Positions 1 to 5,785 of a DNA stretch of 10,325 nucleotides are shown here, one piece after another. A model generated the notes under the pieces. The model was not told where the DNA came from. It did not search any database and was given only the letters and a program-made list of their open reading frames with translations. This DNA is from Burkholderiaceae bacterium (GTDB lineage: Bacteria; Pseudomonadota; Gammaproteobacteria; Burkholderiales; Burkholderiaceae_C), in NCBI GenBank assembly GCA_023262365.1, contig JALRBF010000058.1, positions 1 through 10,325 on the forward strand, given 5' to 3'. Every line of letters starts with the position of its first letter. Within the stretch, counting starts at the first letter, position 1. Made by a program: the position numbers and the translations under genes.

Positions 1-1
1 G

Positions 2-649
2 AACCTCGAAAACCGTTTCACCGGCTGGACCGACGTCGACCTCACGCCCACCGGCGTCGCCCAAGCCCAGCGCGCAGGCCGACTGTTACAAAAAGAAGGC
101 TTAGATTTCGATGTCGCCTACACGAGCGTTCTCAAGCGCGCTATCCGCACGCTCTACCTGAGCTTGGACGAAATGGACCGCATGTGGTTGCCCGTGATCA
201 AGCATTGGCGACTCAATGAGCGCCACTACGGCGCCTTGCAGGGGCTGAACAAAGCCGACATGGCGCAACAGTACGGGGCCGAGCAGGTGTTGCAGTGGCG
301 CCGCAGCTACGACACCCCACCCCCGGCGTTGCCCGAGGGCGACGCCCGCTGGGAATTTGGCGACCGGCGCTACGCCCATGTGCCGCCAGAGGCGTTTCCG
401 CGTACCGAATGCCTCAAAGACACCGTGGCGCGGGTGCTGCCCTTTTGGAACGACTCGATTGCCCCGGCGCTGCGCGGTGGCAAGCGGGTGCTGATTGCCG
501 CGCACGGCAACAGCCTGCGCGCCCTCATCAAATACCTCGACGACGTTTCTGAACAGGATATTGTGGGGCTGAACATTCCCAACGGCGCGCCGCTGGTGTA
601 CGAACTTAACGACGCACTCAAGCCGCTGCGCCACGCCTATTTGGAATAA
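2..649 (+). CDS. gpmA: 2,3-bisphosphoglycerate-dependent phosphoglycerate mutase, 5'-partial
   Basis: Interconverts 3- and 2-phosphoglycerate in cytosolic glycolysis and gluconeogenesis through a phosphohistidine intermediate. The reading frame is already open at the window edge. Alignment from memory to E. coli GpmA puts the first visible residue at about position 17, so the N-terminal RHGE motif with the catalytic histidine lies outside the window. The 215 visible residues contain [17 protein letters not shown], the [15 protein letters not shown] block (acid residue Glu73 of the fragment) and [10 protein letters not shown] with the second active-site histidine (His168 of the fragment). The protein stops right after the HAYLE strand. 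E. coli GpmA and the betaproteobacterial versions I remember continue for about 20 more residues (an Ala/Lys-rich tail), so the predicted full length is about 231 instead of about 247-250. Identity is secure; the short C-terminus is real in this sequence unless there is a sequencing error. Confidence 0.95.
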   Translation, partial: NLENRFTGWTDVDLTPTGVAQAQRAGRLLQKEGLDFDVAYTSVLKRAIRTLYLSLDEMDRMWLPVIKHWRLNERHYGALQGLNKADMAQQYGAEQVLQWRRSYDTPPPALPEGDARWEFGDRRYAHVPPEAFPRTECLKDTVARVLPFWNDSIAPALRGGKRVLIAAHGNSLRALIKYLDDVSEQDIVGLNIPNGAPLVYELNDALKPLRHAYLE

Positions 650-690
650 CCCCACCCCGCCTGCAGCCCGCGCAATGGAGGCCGCCGGTG

Positions 691-696
691 TATAGT
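691..696 (+). promoter_or_regulatory. Candidate -10 box for ctpA
   Basis: TATAGT matches the sigma-70 -10 consensus at five of six positions and ends 8 nt before the ctpA ATG. Initiation about 7 nt downstream would fall at about 703-704, giving a leaderless or nearly leaderless mRNA. I see no convincing -35 at a 16-18 nt spacing. A GGAGG at 677-681 is 23 nt from the ATG, too far to be an ordinary ribosome binding site, and it would lie upstream of this transcript start. Confidence 0.35.
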
Positions 697-704
697 TCGG
701 CGCC

Positions 705-2165
705 ATGGCAAGCAAACTTCGCATCGTCGGCTGGGTGGGCATGGGGGCCTTGGCCGGCGCCTTGGTCACCACCCAGCTACAGGCCACGGCTCGCAGCGGG
801 GCGGTGCCTTTGCCACTGGCCGAGCTGCGCCAGCTGGCCACCGTCTTTAACATCGTTAAAACCGACTACGTTGAGCCGGTTGACGAGAAAAAACTCATCA
901 CCGACGCCATTGCCGGCATGGTCAACGCGCTTGACCCGCACTCGGCCTACTACGACGCCAAAGCCTGGCAGTCGTTTCGCGAAGGCACCAGCGGCCGCTT
1001 TGTGGGCGTAGGCATTGAGATCACCATGGAAGACGGCTTGGTGCGGGTGGTCTCGCCCATCGAAGACTCACCCGCGGCTCAGGCCGGGCTCAAAACCAAC
1101 GACCTTATCACCAAGGTTGACGACACCCCCATCAAGGGTCTGAGCATCAACGATGCGGTCAAACTGATTCGCGGCGAACCCGACACCAAGGTTCGTTTAA
1201 CCATTCTGCGCCGCAGCGAGGACCGCACCTTTGGCGTGGTCATCACCCGCGCGCAAATCAAAACCCAAAGCGTGAAGGCCAAAATGGTCACGCCCGATTA
1301 CGCGTGGGTCCGGGTTTCGCAGTTTCAAGACCGAACCGTAACCGACTTTGCCAACAAGCTCACGGCGCTGTACCAAACGCAACCCAAACTCAAAGGCGTG
1401 GTGCTAGACCTACGCAACGACCCAGGCGGCTTGCTGGACGCGGCCGTGGCGTTGTCGGCCGCGTTTTTGCCCGACGACGTCAAAGTGGTCTCTACAAACG
1501 GCCAACTGGAAGAAAGCCGCACCGAATACCGCGCCGCCGTGGGCGACTACTGGCGCCGCCCGGGTCGCGACCCCATTGCCACCCTCACCCAGCAAACCAA
1601 CGGCGTGTTCAAACGCGTGCCACTGGTGGTGTTGGTGAATGAAGGGTCGGCCTCGGCCAGCGAAATCGTAGCCGGCGCGCTGCAAGACCATAAGCGCGGC
1701 GTGCTCATGGGCAACCGCACGTTTGGCAAGGGTTCGGTGCAAACGGTGCGGCCGTTGGGCCCCGACACCGGGCTTAAGCTGACCACCGCGTTTTACTACA
1801 CCCCCAGCGGCCGCTCGATTCAGGCCAAAGGCATCACGCCCGACATGTACGTGGACGAAACGCCCGAGGGCAACTTGTTTGCGGCGCTGTCTACCCGCGA
1901 AGGTGACCTAAGCAAACACCTTGAAACCGACAAAACGGCCGGCGCTGCCAAAACCGACCCCAAGTTGGCCGAGCAACGCGAACAAGCCCGCGAGGCGGCT
2001 CGGCGCAAGCTCGAGGAAGAGCGGCGTAAAGACCCCAGCGAGCGACGGCTGCCCACCTTTGGCGAGGCCGACGACTTTCGGCTGCAGCAAGCGCTGCGCT
2101 TCATGCGCGGCGAAAGCGTCAAGTTAAGCCAAACCCTGGGCAAGGAAGACGGCGCCAGCAACTGA
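705..2165 (+). CDS. ctpA: S41 family carboxy-terminal processing peptidase (CtpA/Prc type)
   Basis: Periplasmic, membrane-anchored serine protease that cleaves substrates near their C-terminus; the family acts in envelope quality control and peptidoglycan hydrolase turnover. The 486 residues show an N-terminal hydrophobic segment (about 6-27, uncleaved anchor or signal peptide), a helical DPHSAYY region (77-83), a PDZ domain (about 97-185, with VGVGIEI and SPAAQAGL), the S41 core with LDLRNDPGG (234-242), a Ser nucleophile at 317 in GSASASEI, Lys342 in GKGSVQ and Gln346. The S-K (25) and K-Q (4) spacings match the Ser/Lys/Gln arrangement known from CtpB. A charged Glu/Arg/Lys-rich, probably helical stretch at about 417-447 precedes a DDFRLQQAL segment near the end. 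ATG 705 is the only start, because an in-frame stop (TAG, 693-695) lies just upstream. It begins 55 nt after gpmA and is followed by the adenylyltransferase after 11 nt. Confidence 0.95.
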   Translation: MASKLRIVGWVGMGALAGALVTTQLQATARSGAVPLPLAELRQLATVFNIVKTDYVEPVDEKKLITDAIAGMVNALDPHSAYYDAKAWQSFREGTSGRFVGVGIEITMEDGLVRVVSPIEDSPAAQAGLKTNDLITKVDDTPIKGLSINDAVKLIRGEPDTKVRLTILRRSEDRTFGVVITRAQIKTQSVKAKMVTPDYAWVRVSQFQDRTVTDFANKLTALYQTQPKLKGVVLDLRNDPGGLLDAAVALSAAFLPDDVKVVSTNGQLEESRTEYRAAVGDYWRRPGRDPIATLTQQTNGVFKRVPLVVLVNEGSASASEIVAGALQDHKRGVLMGNRTFGKGSVQTVRPLGPDTGLKLTTAFYYTPSGRSIQAKGITPDMYVDETPEGNLFAALSTREGDLSKHLETDKTAGAAKTDPKLAEQREQAREAARRKLEEERRKDPSERRLPTFGEADDFRLQQALRFMRGESVKLSQTLGKEDGASN

Positions 2166-2176
2166 TTGCCCATGCC

Positions 2177-2932
2177 GTGAACGACCAGCAACTGCTGCGG
2201 TATGCCAGGCACCTGATGCTCGATGCCGTGGGCATCGAGGGTCAAAGCCAACTGCTCAATTCGCATGTGCTCATGGTGGGCGCCGGCGGTTTGGGCTGCG
2301 CCGCTGGGCTGTACCTGGCCAGCGCAGGCGTGGGTCACATCACGCTGATTGACGATGACGTGGTTGACCTCACCAACCTGCAGCGGCAAATCGGCCACAC
2401 CACGGCGCGCCTGGGGCAGGCCAAGGTGCAGTCATTGGCCACCGCCATGCGCGAAGTCAACCCCGAGGTACGCGTCACCGGCGTGGCGGCACGTGCCACC
2501 GCGGCGTGGCTGGCCCAGCACGCCCCGCAGGCTAACGTGGTGCTTGACTGCTGCGACAACTTTGCCACCCGGCACGAAATTAATCGGGCTTGTGTGCAGG
2601 CCAAGCGGCCGCTGGTCTCGGGTGCGGCCATTAAAACCGACGGCCAACTGGCGGTGTTTCGTCTGGACCGCCCCAACGCCCCGTGCTACGCGTGCGTGTT
2701 CCCCCCCGATGCCGCCCCCAGCGAGGCACAGTGTGCCACCCTAGGGGTACTGGCGCCCTTGGTGGGCATGGTGGGCAGCATGCAAGCGGCCGAGGCCATG
2801 CGGCTGCTGGTGGGCCATGACGGCGGCGCCGATAACCAGCTGTGCCTGCTGCACGCGGGCAGCCTGCGGCTTGAGGCCATTACGTTGGCCCAACGCGGCG
2901 ACTGTCCGGTTTGCCAGGCCGCAGGTGCTTAG
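2177..2932 (+). CDS. moeB: HesA/MoeB/ThiF family E1-like adenylyltransferase
   Basis: ATP-dependent enzyme that adenylates the C-terminal Gly-Gly of a ubiquitin-like sulfur carrier: MoaD in molybdopterin synthesis, or ThiS in thiamine synthesis. The 251 residues contain the nucleotide-binding GAGGLG (35-40), the DDDVVDLTNLQRQ segment (59-71), a CCDNFATR block (125-132), a zinc site made of CYAC (Cys170, Cys173) and CPVC (Cys243, Cys246), and Cys186 in CATLG, at the position of the ThiF/MoeB conserved cysteine. There is no C-terminal rhodanese domain. The start is GTG 2177; no upstream in-frame start exists before the ctpA stop, and the nearby ATG at 2172 is out of frame and hits a stop after one codon. 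I see no clear Shine-Dalgarno, and the short gap suggests cotranscription with ctpA. The family is certain. MoeB versus ThiF cannot be settled because no moaD, moaE, thiS or thiG is present in the window. Confidence 0.88.
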   Translation: MNDQQLLRYARHLMLDAVGIEGQSQLLNSHVLMVGAGGLGCAAGLYLASAGVGHITLIDDDVVDLTNLQRQIGHTTARLGQAKVQSLATAMREVNPEVRVTGVAARATAAWLAQHAPQANVVLDCCDNFATRHEINRACVQAKRPLVSGAAIKTDGQLAVFRLDRPNAPCYACVFPPDAAPSEAQCATLGVLAPLVGMVGSMQAAEAMRLLVGHDGGADNQLCLLHAGSLRLEAITLAQRGDCPVCQAAGA

Positions 2933-2940
2933 GCGCGGCC
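2917..2940. other. Inverted repeat centred on the convergent stop codons
   Basis: GGCCGC (2917-2922) and GCGGCC (2935-2940) form a perfect 6-bp GC stem around a 12-nt loop. The loop contains the interlocked stop codons of the plus-strand adenylyltransferase (TAG 2930-2932) and the minus-strand BLUF gene (TAA, 2929-2931). Neither side has a T-tract, so it is not a standard intrinsic terminator. It could be a weak bidirectional structure or coincidence in GC-rich sequence. Confidence 0.25.
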
Positions 2941-3354
2941 AATAATGGAGGCCGTGGCCATTAACTCGTCAAGCAGGGCTTGCGAGACGGTGCCCGAGAC
3001 CTGATACGGGTCAAACACCGGGCGCTCGGAGTACTTGAGCACAATCGAGGCGTTGACCTTGGCCAGATTCACCTGCCCCATGGTCCAGCCGCCAAAGCGG
3101 CGCTCCGAGATTTCTTCGTAGCGCAGCAGCACCACATCGGTGTGGCGCGCGTCTTTAACGATGACGCTGTAGAGCCGATTGACGGCCTCCCGCCCACCCT
3201 CGATGGCTTGCAAAAATATGCCGCCACCGTAGCACAAGATACCGGTGATGCCTTGGTTGAGGTTGTGCGCGCGTGAGGTGGAGAGAATGGCGTCAATCGC
3301 CGCCGGTGCGTCATCTTGCACCGCCCGGCTAACGTAAAGCAAACGCACCAGCAT
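2929..3354 (-). CDS. Stand-alone BLUF-domain blue-light sensor (FAD-binding)
   Basis: Short photoreceptor of the BLUF class (sensor of blue light using FAD). These bind flavin non-covalently and signal through rearranged hydrogen bonds around a Tyr-Gln-Met triad. In the 141 residues the pocket residues are Tyr7 (LLYVSRA), Asn31 (RAHNLNQGITG), Gln49 (FLQAIEG), Trp90 and Met92 (GGWTMG). The spacings 24, 18, 41 and 2 are identical to AppA Tyr21, Asn45, Gln63, Trp104, Met106. About 45 residues follow the domain core and probably form the helical cap seen in short BLUF proteins; no output domain is fused, so signalling would be by protein contact. ATG 3354 is 2 nt beyond the folE stop and is preceded by a strong AGGAG 6 nt away. 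The gene is last in the minus-strand cluster, and its stop interlocks with that of the opposing adenylyltransferase gene. The partner and physiological output cannot be read from the sequence. Confidence 0.93.
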   Translation of the reverse strand: MLVRLLYVSRAVQDDAPAAIDAILSTSRAHNLNQGITGILCYGGGIFLQAIEGGREAVNRLYSVIVKDARHTDVVLLRYEEISERRFGGWTMGQVNLAKVNASIVLKYSERPVFDPYQVSGTVSQALLDELMATASIIGRA

Positions 3355-3356
3355 GG

Positions 3357-4076
3357 TCAGCTCCTACGGGGAATAAGCGACAAAAACTCACGACGCAGGT
3401 TGGCGTCTTTCAAAAACACCCCACGCATCACCGAATTGATCATCTTGCTGTCAAGGTCGCGCACGCCGCGCCAGCCCATGCAAAAGTGGCTCGCCTCCAT
3501 GACGATGGCCAGCCCGTCGGGCTGGGTGCGCTCTTGAATCAGGTCGGCCAACTGAACCACGGCTTCTTCTTGAATTTGTGGCCGCCCCATGATCCACTCG
3601 GCCAAACGCGCGTACTTGGACAAGCCAATCACATTGGTATGCTCGTTGGGCAGCACCCCAATCCAGACCTTACCAATGACTGGGCAGAGGTGGTGGCTGC
3701 AGGCACTGCGCACCACGATGGGGCCGACCATCATCAACTCGTTGAGGTGCTCGGCGTTGGGAAACTCGGTGACTTCGGGGGCACGCACGTAACGCCCACG
3801 AAACACCTCTTGGATATACATTTTGGCCACGCGACGCGCGGTGTCGGCGGTGTTGTGGTCGTTTTCGGTGTCGATCACCAGGCTGTCAAGCACGCCTTGC
3901 ATTTTGCCGCTCACTTCGTCAAGCAGCGCGTCAAGCTCGCCGGGCAGAATGTGCGCGGCGATGTTGTCGTTGGAGTGAAAGCGCTGGCGCTGAGCCTGCA
4001 AGCGCTCGCGTATCTTGACCGATACGGGCACGCCATCTTCTTTTTCAGTCATACGGGGCAGATTGGCCAGGGCCAT
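3357..4076 (-). CDS. folE: GTP cyclohydrolase I
   Basis: Converts GTP to 7,8-dihydroneopterin triphosphate and formate, the first step of tetrahydrofolate and pterin synthesis, in the cytosol as a homodecamer. The zinc ligands are visible (numbering from ATG 4076, 239 residues): Cys126 and His129 in SACSHHLCP, and Cys199 in SHFCMGWRG. Other family blocks are DNIAAHI (37-43), DHNTADTARRVAKMY (73-87), ANTHE-like PNEHTNVIGLSKYARL (143-158), and the C-terminal SVMRGVFLKDANLRREFL (215-232). The E. coli enzyme has 222 residues. The frame stays open up to 4187, but that would run into clsB. ATG 4076 (35 nt after the clsB stop) and ATG 4052 (231 residues, beginning MTEKEDG) are both plausible; neither has a clear Shine-Dalgarno. 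Its product is the substrate of NudB, encoded two genes upstream in the same direction, and the BLUF gene follows after 2 nt. Confidence 0.95.
   Translation of the reverse strand: MALANLPRMTEKEDGVPVSVKIRERLQAQRQRFHSNDNIAAHILPGELDALLDEVSGKMQGVLDSLVIDTENDHNTADTARRVAKMYIQEVFRGRYVRAPEVTEFPNAEHLNELMMVGPIVVRSACSHHLCPVIGKVWIGVLPNEHTNVIGLSKYARLAEWIMGRPQIQEEAVVQLADLIQERTQPDGLAIVMEASHFCMGWRGVRDLDSKMINSVMRGVFLKDANLRREFLSLIPRRS
3361..3365 (-). promoter_or_regulatory. Shine-Dalgarno of the BLUF gene inside the folE 3' end
   Basis: On the minus strand AGGAG lies 6 nt before the BLUF ATG and is made from the penultimate and last sense codons of folE (AGG AGC, then TGA). AGG is generally a rare arginine codon in high-GC genomes. 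A ribosome finishing folE would release on top of this site, so translational coupling is expected. Confidence 0.7.
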
Positions 4077-4111
4077 TACATCAGTGGTGGCTGTACTGTA
4101 ACACCGCCCCC

Positions 4112-5329
4112 CTAGTACCGATTGCCAGTTAAAAACAAGGCCGTACGCATGGCAACGTAGGCCACCACGTCGCGCGCGCGCTGCCATGGCCCACGCTGGG
4201 CCAGCAAGGGGGCCAAGGGCTGCGCTTGGTGGGTGGTGACGTGCTGCAGGCGTTGCAACAGCGCGCCGGCAAACGACGGGTCGTCAATCAGTACATTGGC
4301 CTCGCGGGCCAGCAGCAAGCTCAGCGGGTCGAGGTTGCTCGAGCCAATCGTGGCCCAGCGCCCATCCACCACGGCGGCCTTGGCGTGAAAGGCACTGGGT
4401 TGGTAGCGATACACCTCAATGCCTTGGCGCACGCACCACGCGGTGGTGAACCAGCCGGCGTGGTATTGCATAAAGTTTTCGTACTCGCCTTGAATCAACA
4501 CGCGTACCTTCACGCCGCGCTGCACCGCCCAGCGCAAGGCGCGGCGCAATCGAATGTCGGGCACAAAATAGGCCACGGCAAGCCAAATTTCGTGGCGCGC
4601 GCGTCCAATGGCGCCGCGGTAGGCGCGTTCGATGTCACGGCGGTGCAGCAAGTTGTCGCGCAACACCAAACGCGCCCGGCTGGTGGCCTGCGCCGCCGGC
4701 CAGGGCGCGCGCGACAGGCCCTGGTTCAAGGCATCGCGCATACGCTCGAGGTGGTCGCGCCGTGCCACCGACGGCACGGTATGCGCCAGCCACAGCTGCT
4801 GCATGGCGTGACGCATGTCCTCCACCAAGGGGCCTTGCACCTGCACAGCAAAATCCAGCCTGGGCCGCGGCAGCGCGCCCAGCGTGGGGTCAAGCCAATC
4901 GTCCACCACGTTGATGCCGCCGCAGTAACCGGTGTCGTCTACCACGCAGAGCTTGCGGTGCAGCCGCCGCCACTGGCTGGGCAAGCTCAGGCCCAGGCGC
5001 CCCAGCGGGGCGTACACCGCCACACGCACGCCGGCGGCACGCCACGTGGCCAGCCACGGCGGCGGAATCACCGGCGTGCCCACGCCATCCACCATCACCC
5101 GCACCTGCACGCCACGCCGCGCGGCCTCGGCCAGCGCCTGGGCCACCTCCAGGGCACTGCCGGCAAAGTCAAAAATGTACGTCTCCAGCCAAATGCGGCG
5201 CTGGGCTTGGGCCATGGCCTGCAGCAGCAGCGGAAACCACTGCGAGGCGCCGGTGAGCAGCGTCAGCCGATGCCCGGCGTGCCATTGCGAGGCCCGCGCC
5301 GGCGGGACTACGCCAGGCGAGACAGCCAC
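4112..5329 (-). CDS. clsB: Cardiolipin synthase B-type phospholipase D family protein
   Basis: Membrane-associated phosphatidyl transferase of the PLD superfamily; ClsB enzymes make cardiolipin from phosphatidylglycerol or other phospholipids. The 405 residues hold two HKD motifs: His124-Lys126-Asp131 (HRKLCVVDD, followed by GGIN) and His315-Lys317-Asp322 (HAKAAVVDG, followed by IGSSNLDP). Each half also shows the usual alpha/beta core (IWLETYIFD at 46-54, IWLAVAYFVPD at 248-258). Length agrees with E. coli ClsB (413), which like this protein lacks the N-terminal transmembrane pair of ClsA. The start is GTG 5329, supported by a GAGG 7 nt upstream; it overlaps the 3' end of nudB by 22 nt, so translation is probably coupled. 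The next start-like codon (Met39) would cut into the catalytic fold. ClsB is the best name; substrate preference cannot be told from sequence. Confidence 0.9.
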   Translation of the reverse strand: MAVSPGVVPPARASQWHAGHRLTLLTGASQWFPLLLQAMAQAQRRIWLETYIFDFAGSALEVAQALAEAARRGVQVRVMVDGVGTPVIPPPWLATWRAAGVRVAVYAPLGRLGLSLPSQWRRLHRKLCVVDDTGYCGGINVVDDWLDPTLGALPRPRLDFAVQVQGPLVEDMRHAMQQLWLAHTVPSVARRDHLERMRDALNQGLSRAPWPAAQATSRARLVLRDNLLHRRDIERAYRGAIGRARHEIWLAVAYFVPDIRLRRALRWAVQRGVKVRVLIQGEYENFMQYHAGWFTTAWCVRQGIEVYRYQPSAFHAKAAVVDGRWATIGSSNLDPLSLLLAREANVLIDDPSFAGALLQRLQHVTTHQAQPLAPLLAQRGPWQRARDVVAYVAMRTALFLTGNRY

Positions 5330-5760
5330 AAAATGGCCTCGGCGTTGGACGGTGAGGCGCAGCGGTCAGCGGCCTCGCGCCACGGCCACCAGGCGCAGGC
5401 ATTGTGCTCACGCGGACTCAACGCAATGGGCTGGCGCTGCGGCAGCTGCAGGCCAAAAACACGCTCGGTGTTGTGCGTGACGCCCGGGGCGTAACGCGCG
5501 CGCCAGCAGGGGTAGATTGCGTACACGTTCTCCAACCCCCAGTCGCTGAGCACCGCGCCGGGGGCGTCGGTATCCAACCCGGTTTCTTCGGCCACCTCGC
5601 GCCGCGCGGTTTGGGCCCAATCCTCGTGCACGCTGGCACGCGAGCCGGTCACGCTTTGCCAGAAATCATCGGGTTCGGTACGGCGCAACAACAATACGTC
5701 GAGCGCCACGGTGTACACCACCACCAGCACCGATTGTGGGATTTTGTACTCGGGCAACAC
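5308..5760 (-). CDS. nudB: Dihydroneopterin triphosphate diphosphatase (Nudix hydrolase NudB)
   Basis: Removes pyrophosphate from 7,8-dihydroneopterin triphosphate, the product of FolE, committing it to folate synthesis. From GTG 5760 the protein has 150 residues, the same length as E. coli NudB as I recall it. It shows KIPQSVLVVVYT (6-17), DDFWQSVTGS (31-40), a Nudix box with Gly39, Glu46, then REVAEETGL (54-62), and the NudB signature YAPGVTHNTERVF (90-102). The Gly-to-Glu spacing in the Nudix box is one residue longer than the textbook pattern; my recollection is that burkholderial NudB proteins share this. The start is uncertain: GTG 5760 fits the family N-terminus, TTG 5757 is possible, and TTG 5781 would add seven residues and begin 4 nt after the aspS stop. 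None has a good Shine-Dalgarno and no in-frame ATG is available. The aspS-nudB neighbourhood also exists in E. coli. Confidence 0.88.
   Translation of the reverse strand: MLPEYKIPQSVLVVVYTVALDVLLLRRTEPDDFWQSVTGSRASVHEDWAQTARREVAEETGLDTDAPGAVLSDWGLENVYAIYPCWRARYAPGVTHNTERVFGLQLPQRQPIALSPREHNACAWWPWREAADRCASPSNAEAILWLSRLA
5337..5340 (-). promoter_or_regulatory. Shine-Dalgarno for clsB inside nudB
   Basis: GAGG on the minus strand sits 7 nt before the clsB GTG and within the last codons of nudB. It is what decides the GTG start at 5329 and thereby the 22-nt gene overlap. Confidence 0.5.
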
Positions 5761-5785
5761 GGCGCATGCACCCCAAGCCAAGAGG

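Noticed and set aside
688..1011. GTG-initiated 107-codon frame overlapping the start of ctpA
   Set aside because: Pro/Trp/Ser-rich out-of-frame translation; the overlapping ctpA frame carries all S41 features.
4095..4100. TACAGT on the minus strand as a -10 box for folE
   Set aside because: Only four of six consensus bases and no -35 match at a workable spacing; too weak to annotate.
3486..4115. 209-codon plus-strand frame opposite folE
   Set aside because: Shadow of folE; no family resemblance, no ribosome binding site, and FolE zinc ligands are intact on the other strand.
3357..4187. Longer folE version starting at 4187
   Set aside because: It would begin inside clsB and add 37 residues (Arg/Gly-rich, no family counterpart); ATG 4076 or 4052 fit better.
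4226..5494. 422-codon open frame on the plus strand opposite clsB and nudB
   Set aside because: Composition is His/Gln/Arg/Gly-rich with no recognisable domain, and it mirrors the codon bias of clsB, which has two intact HKD motifs. Long antisense frames are common in GC-rich genes.
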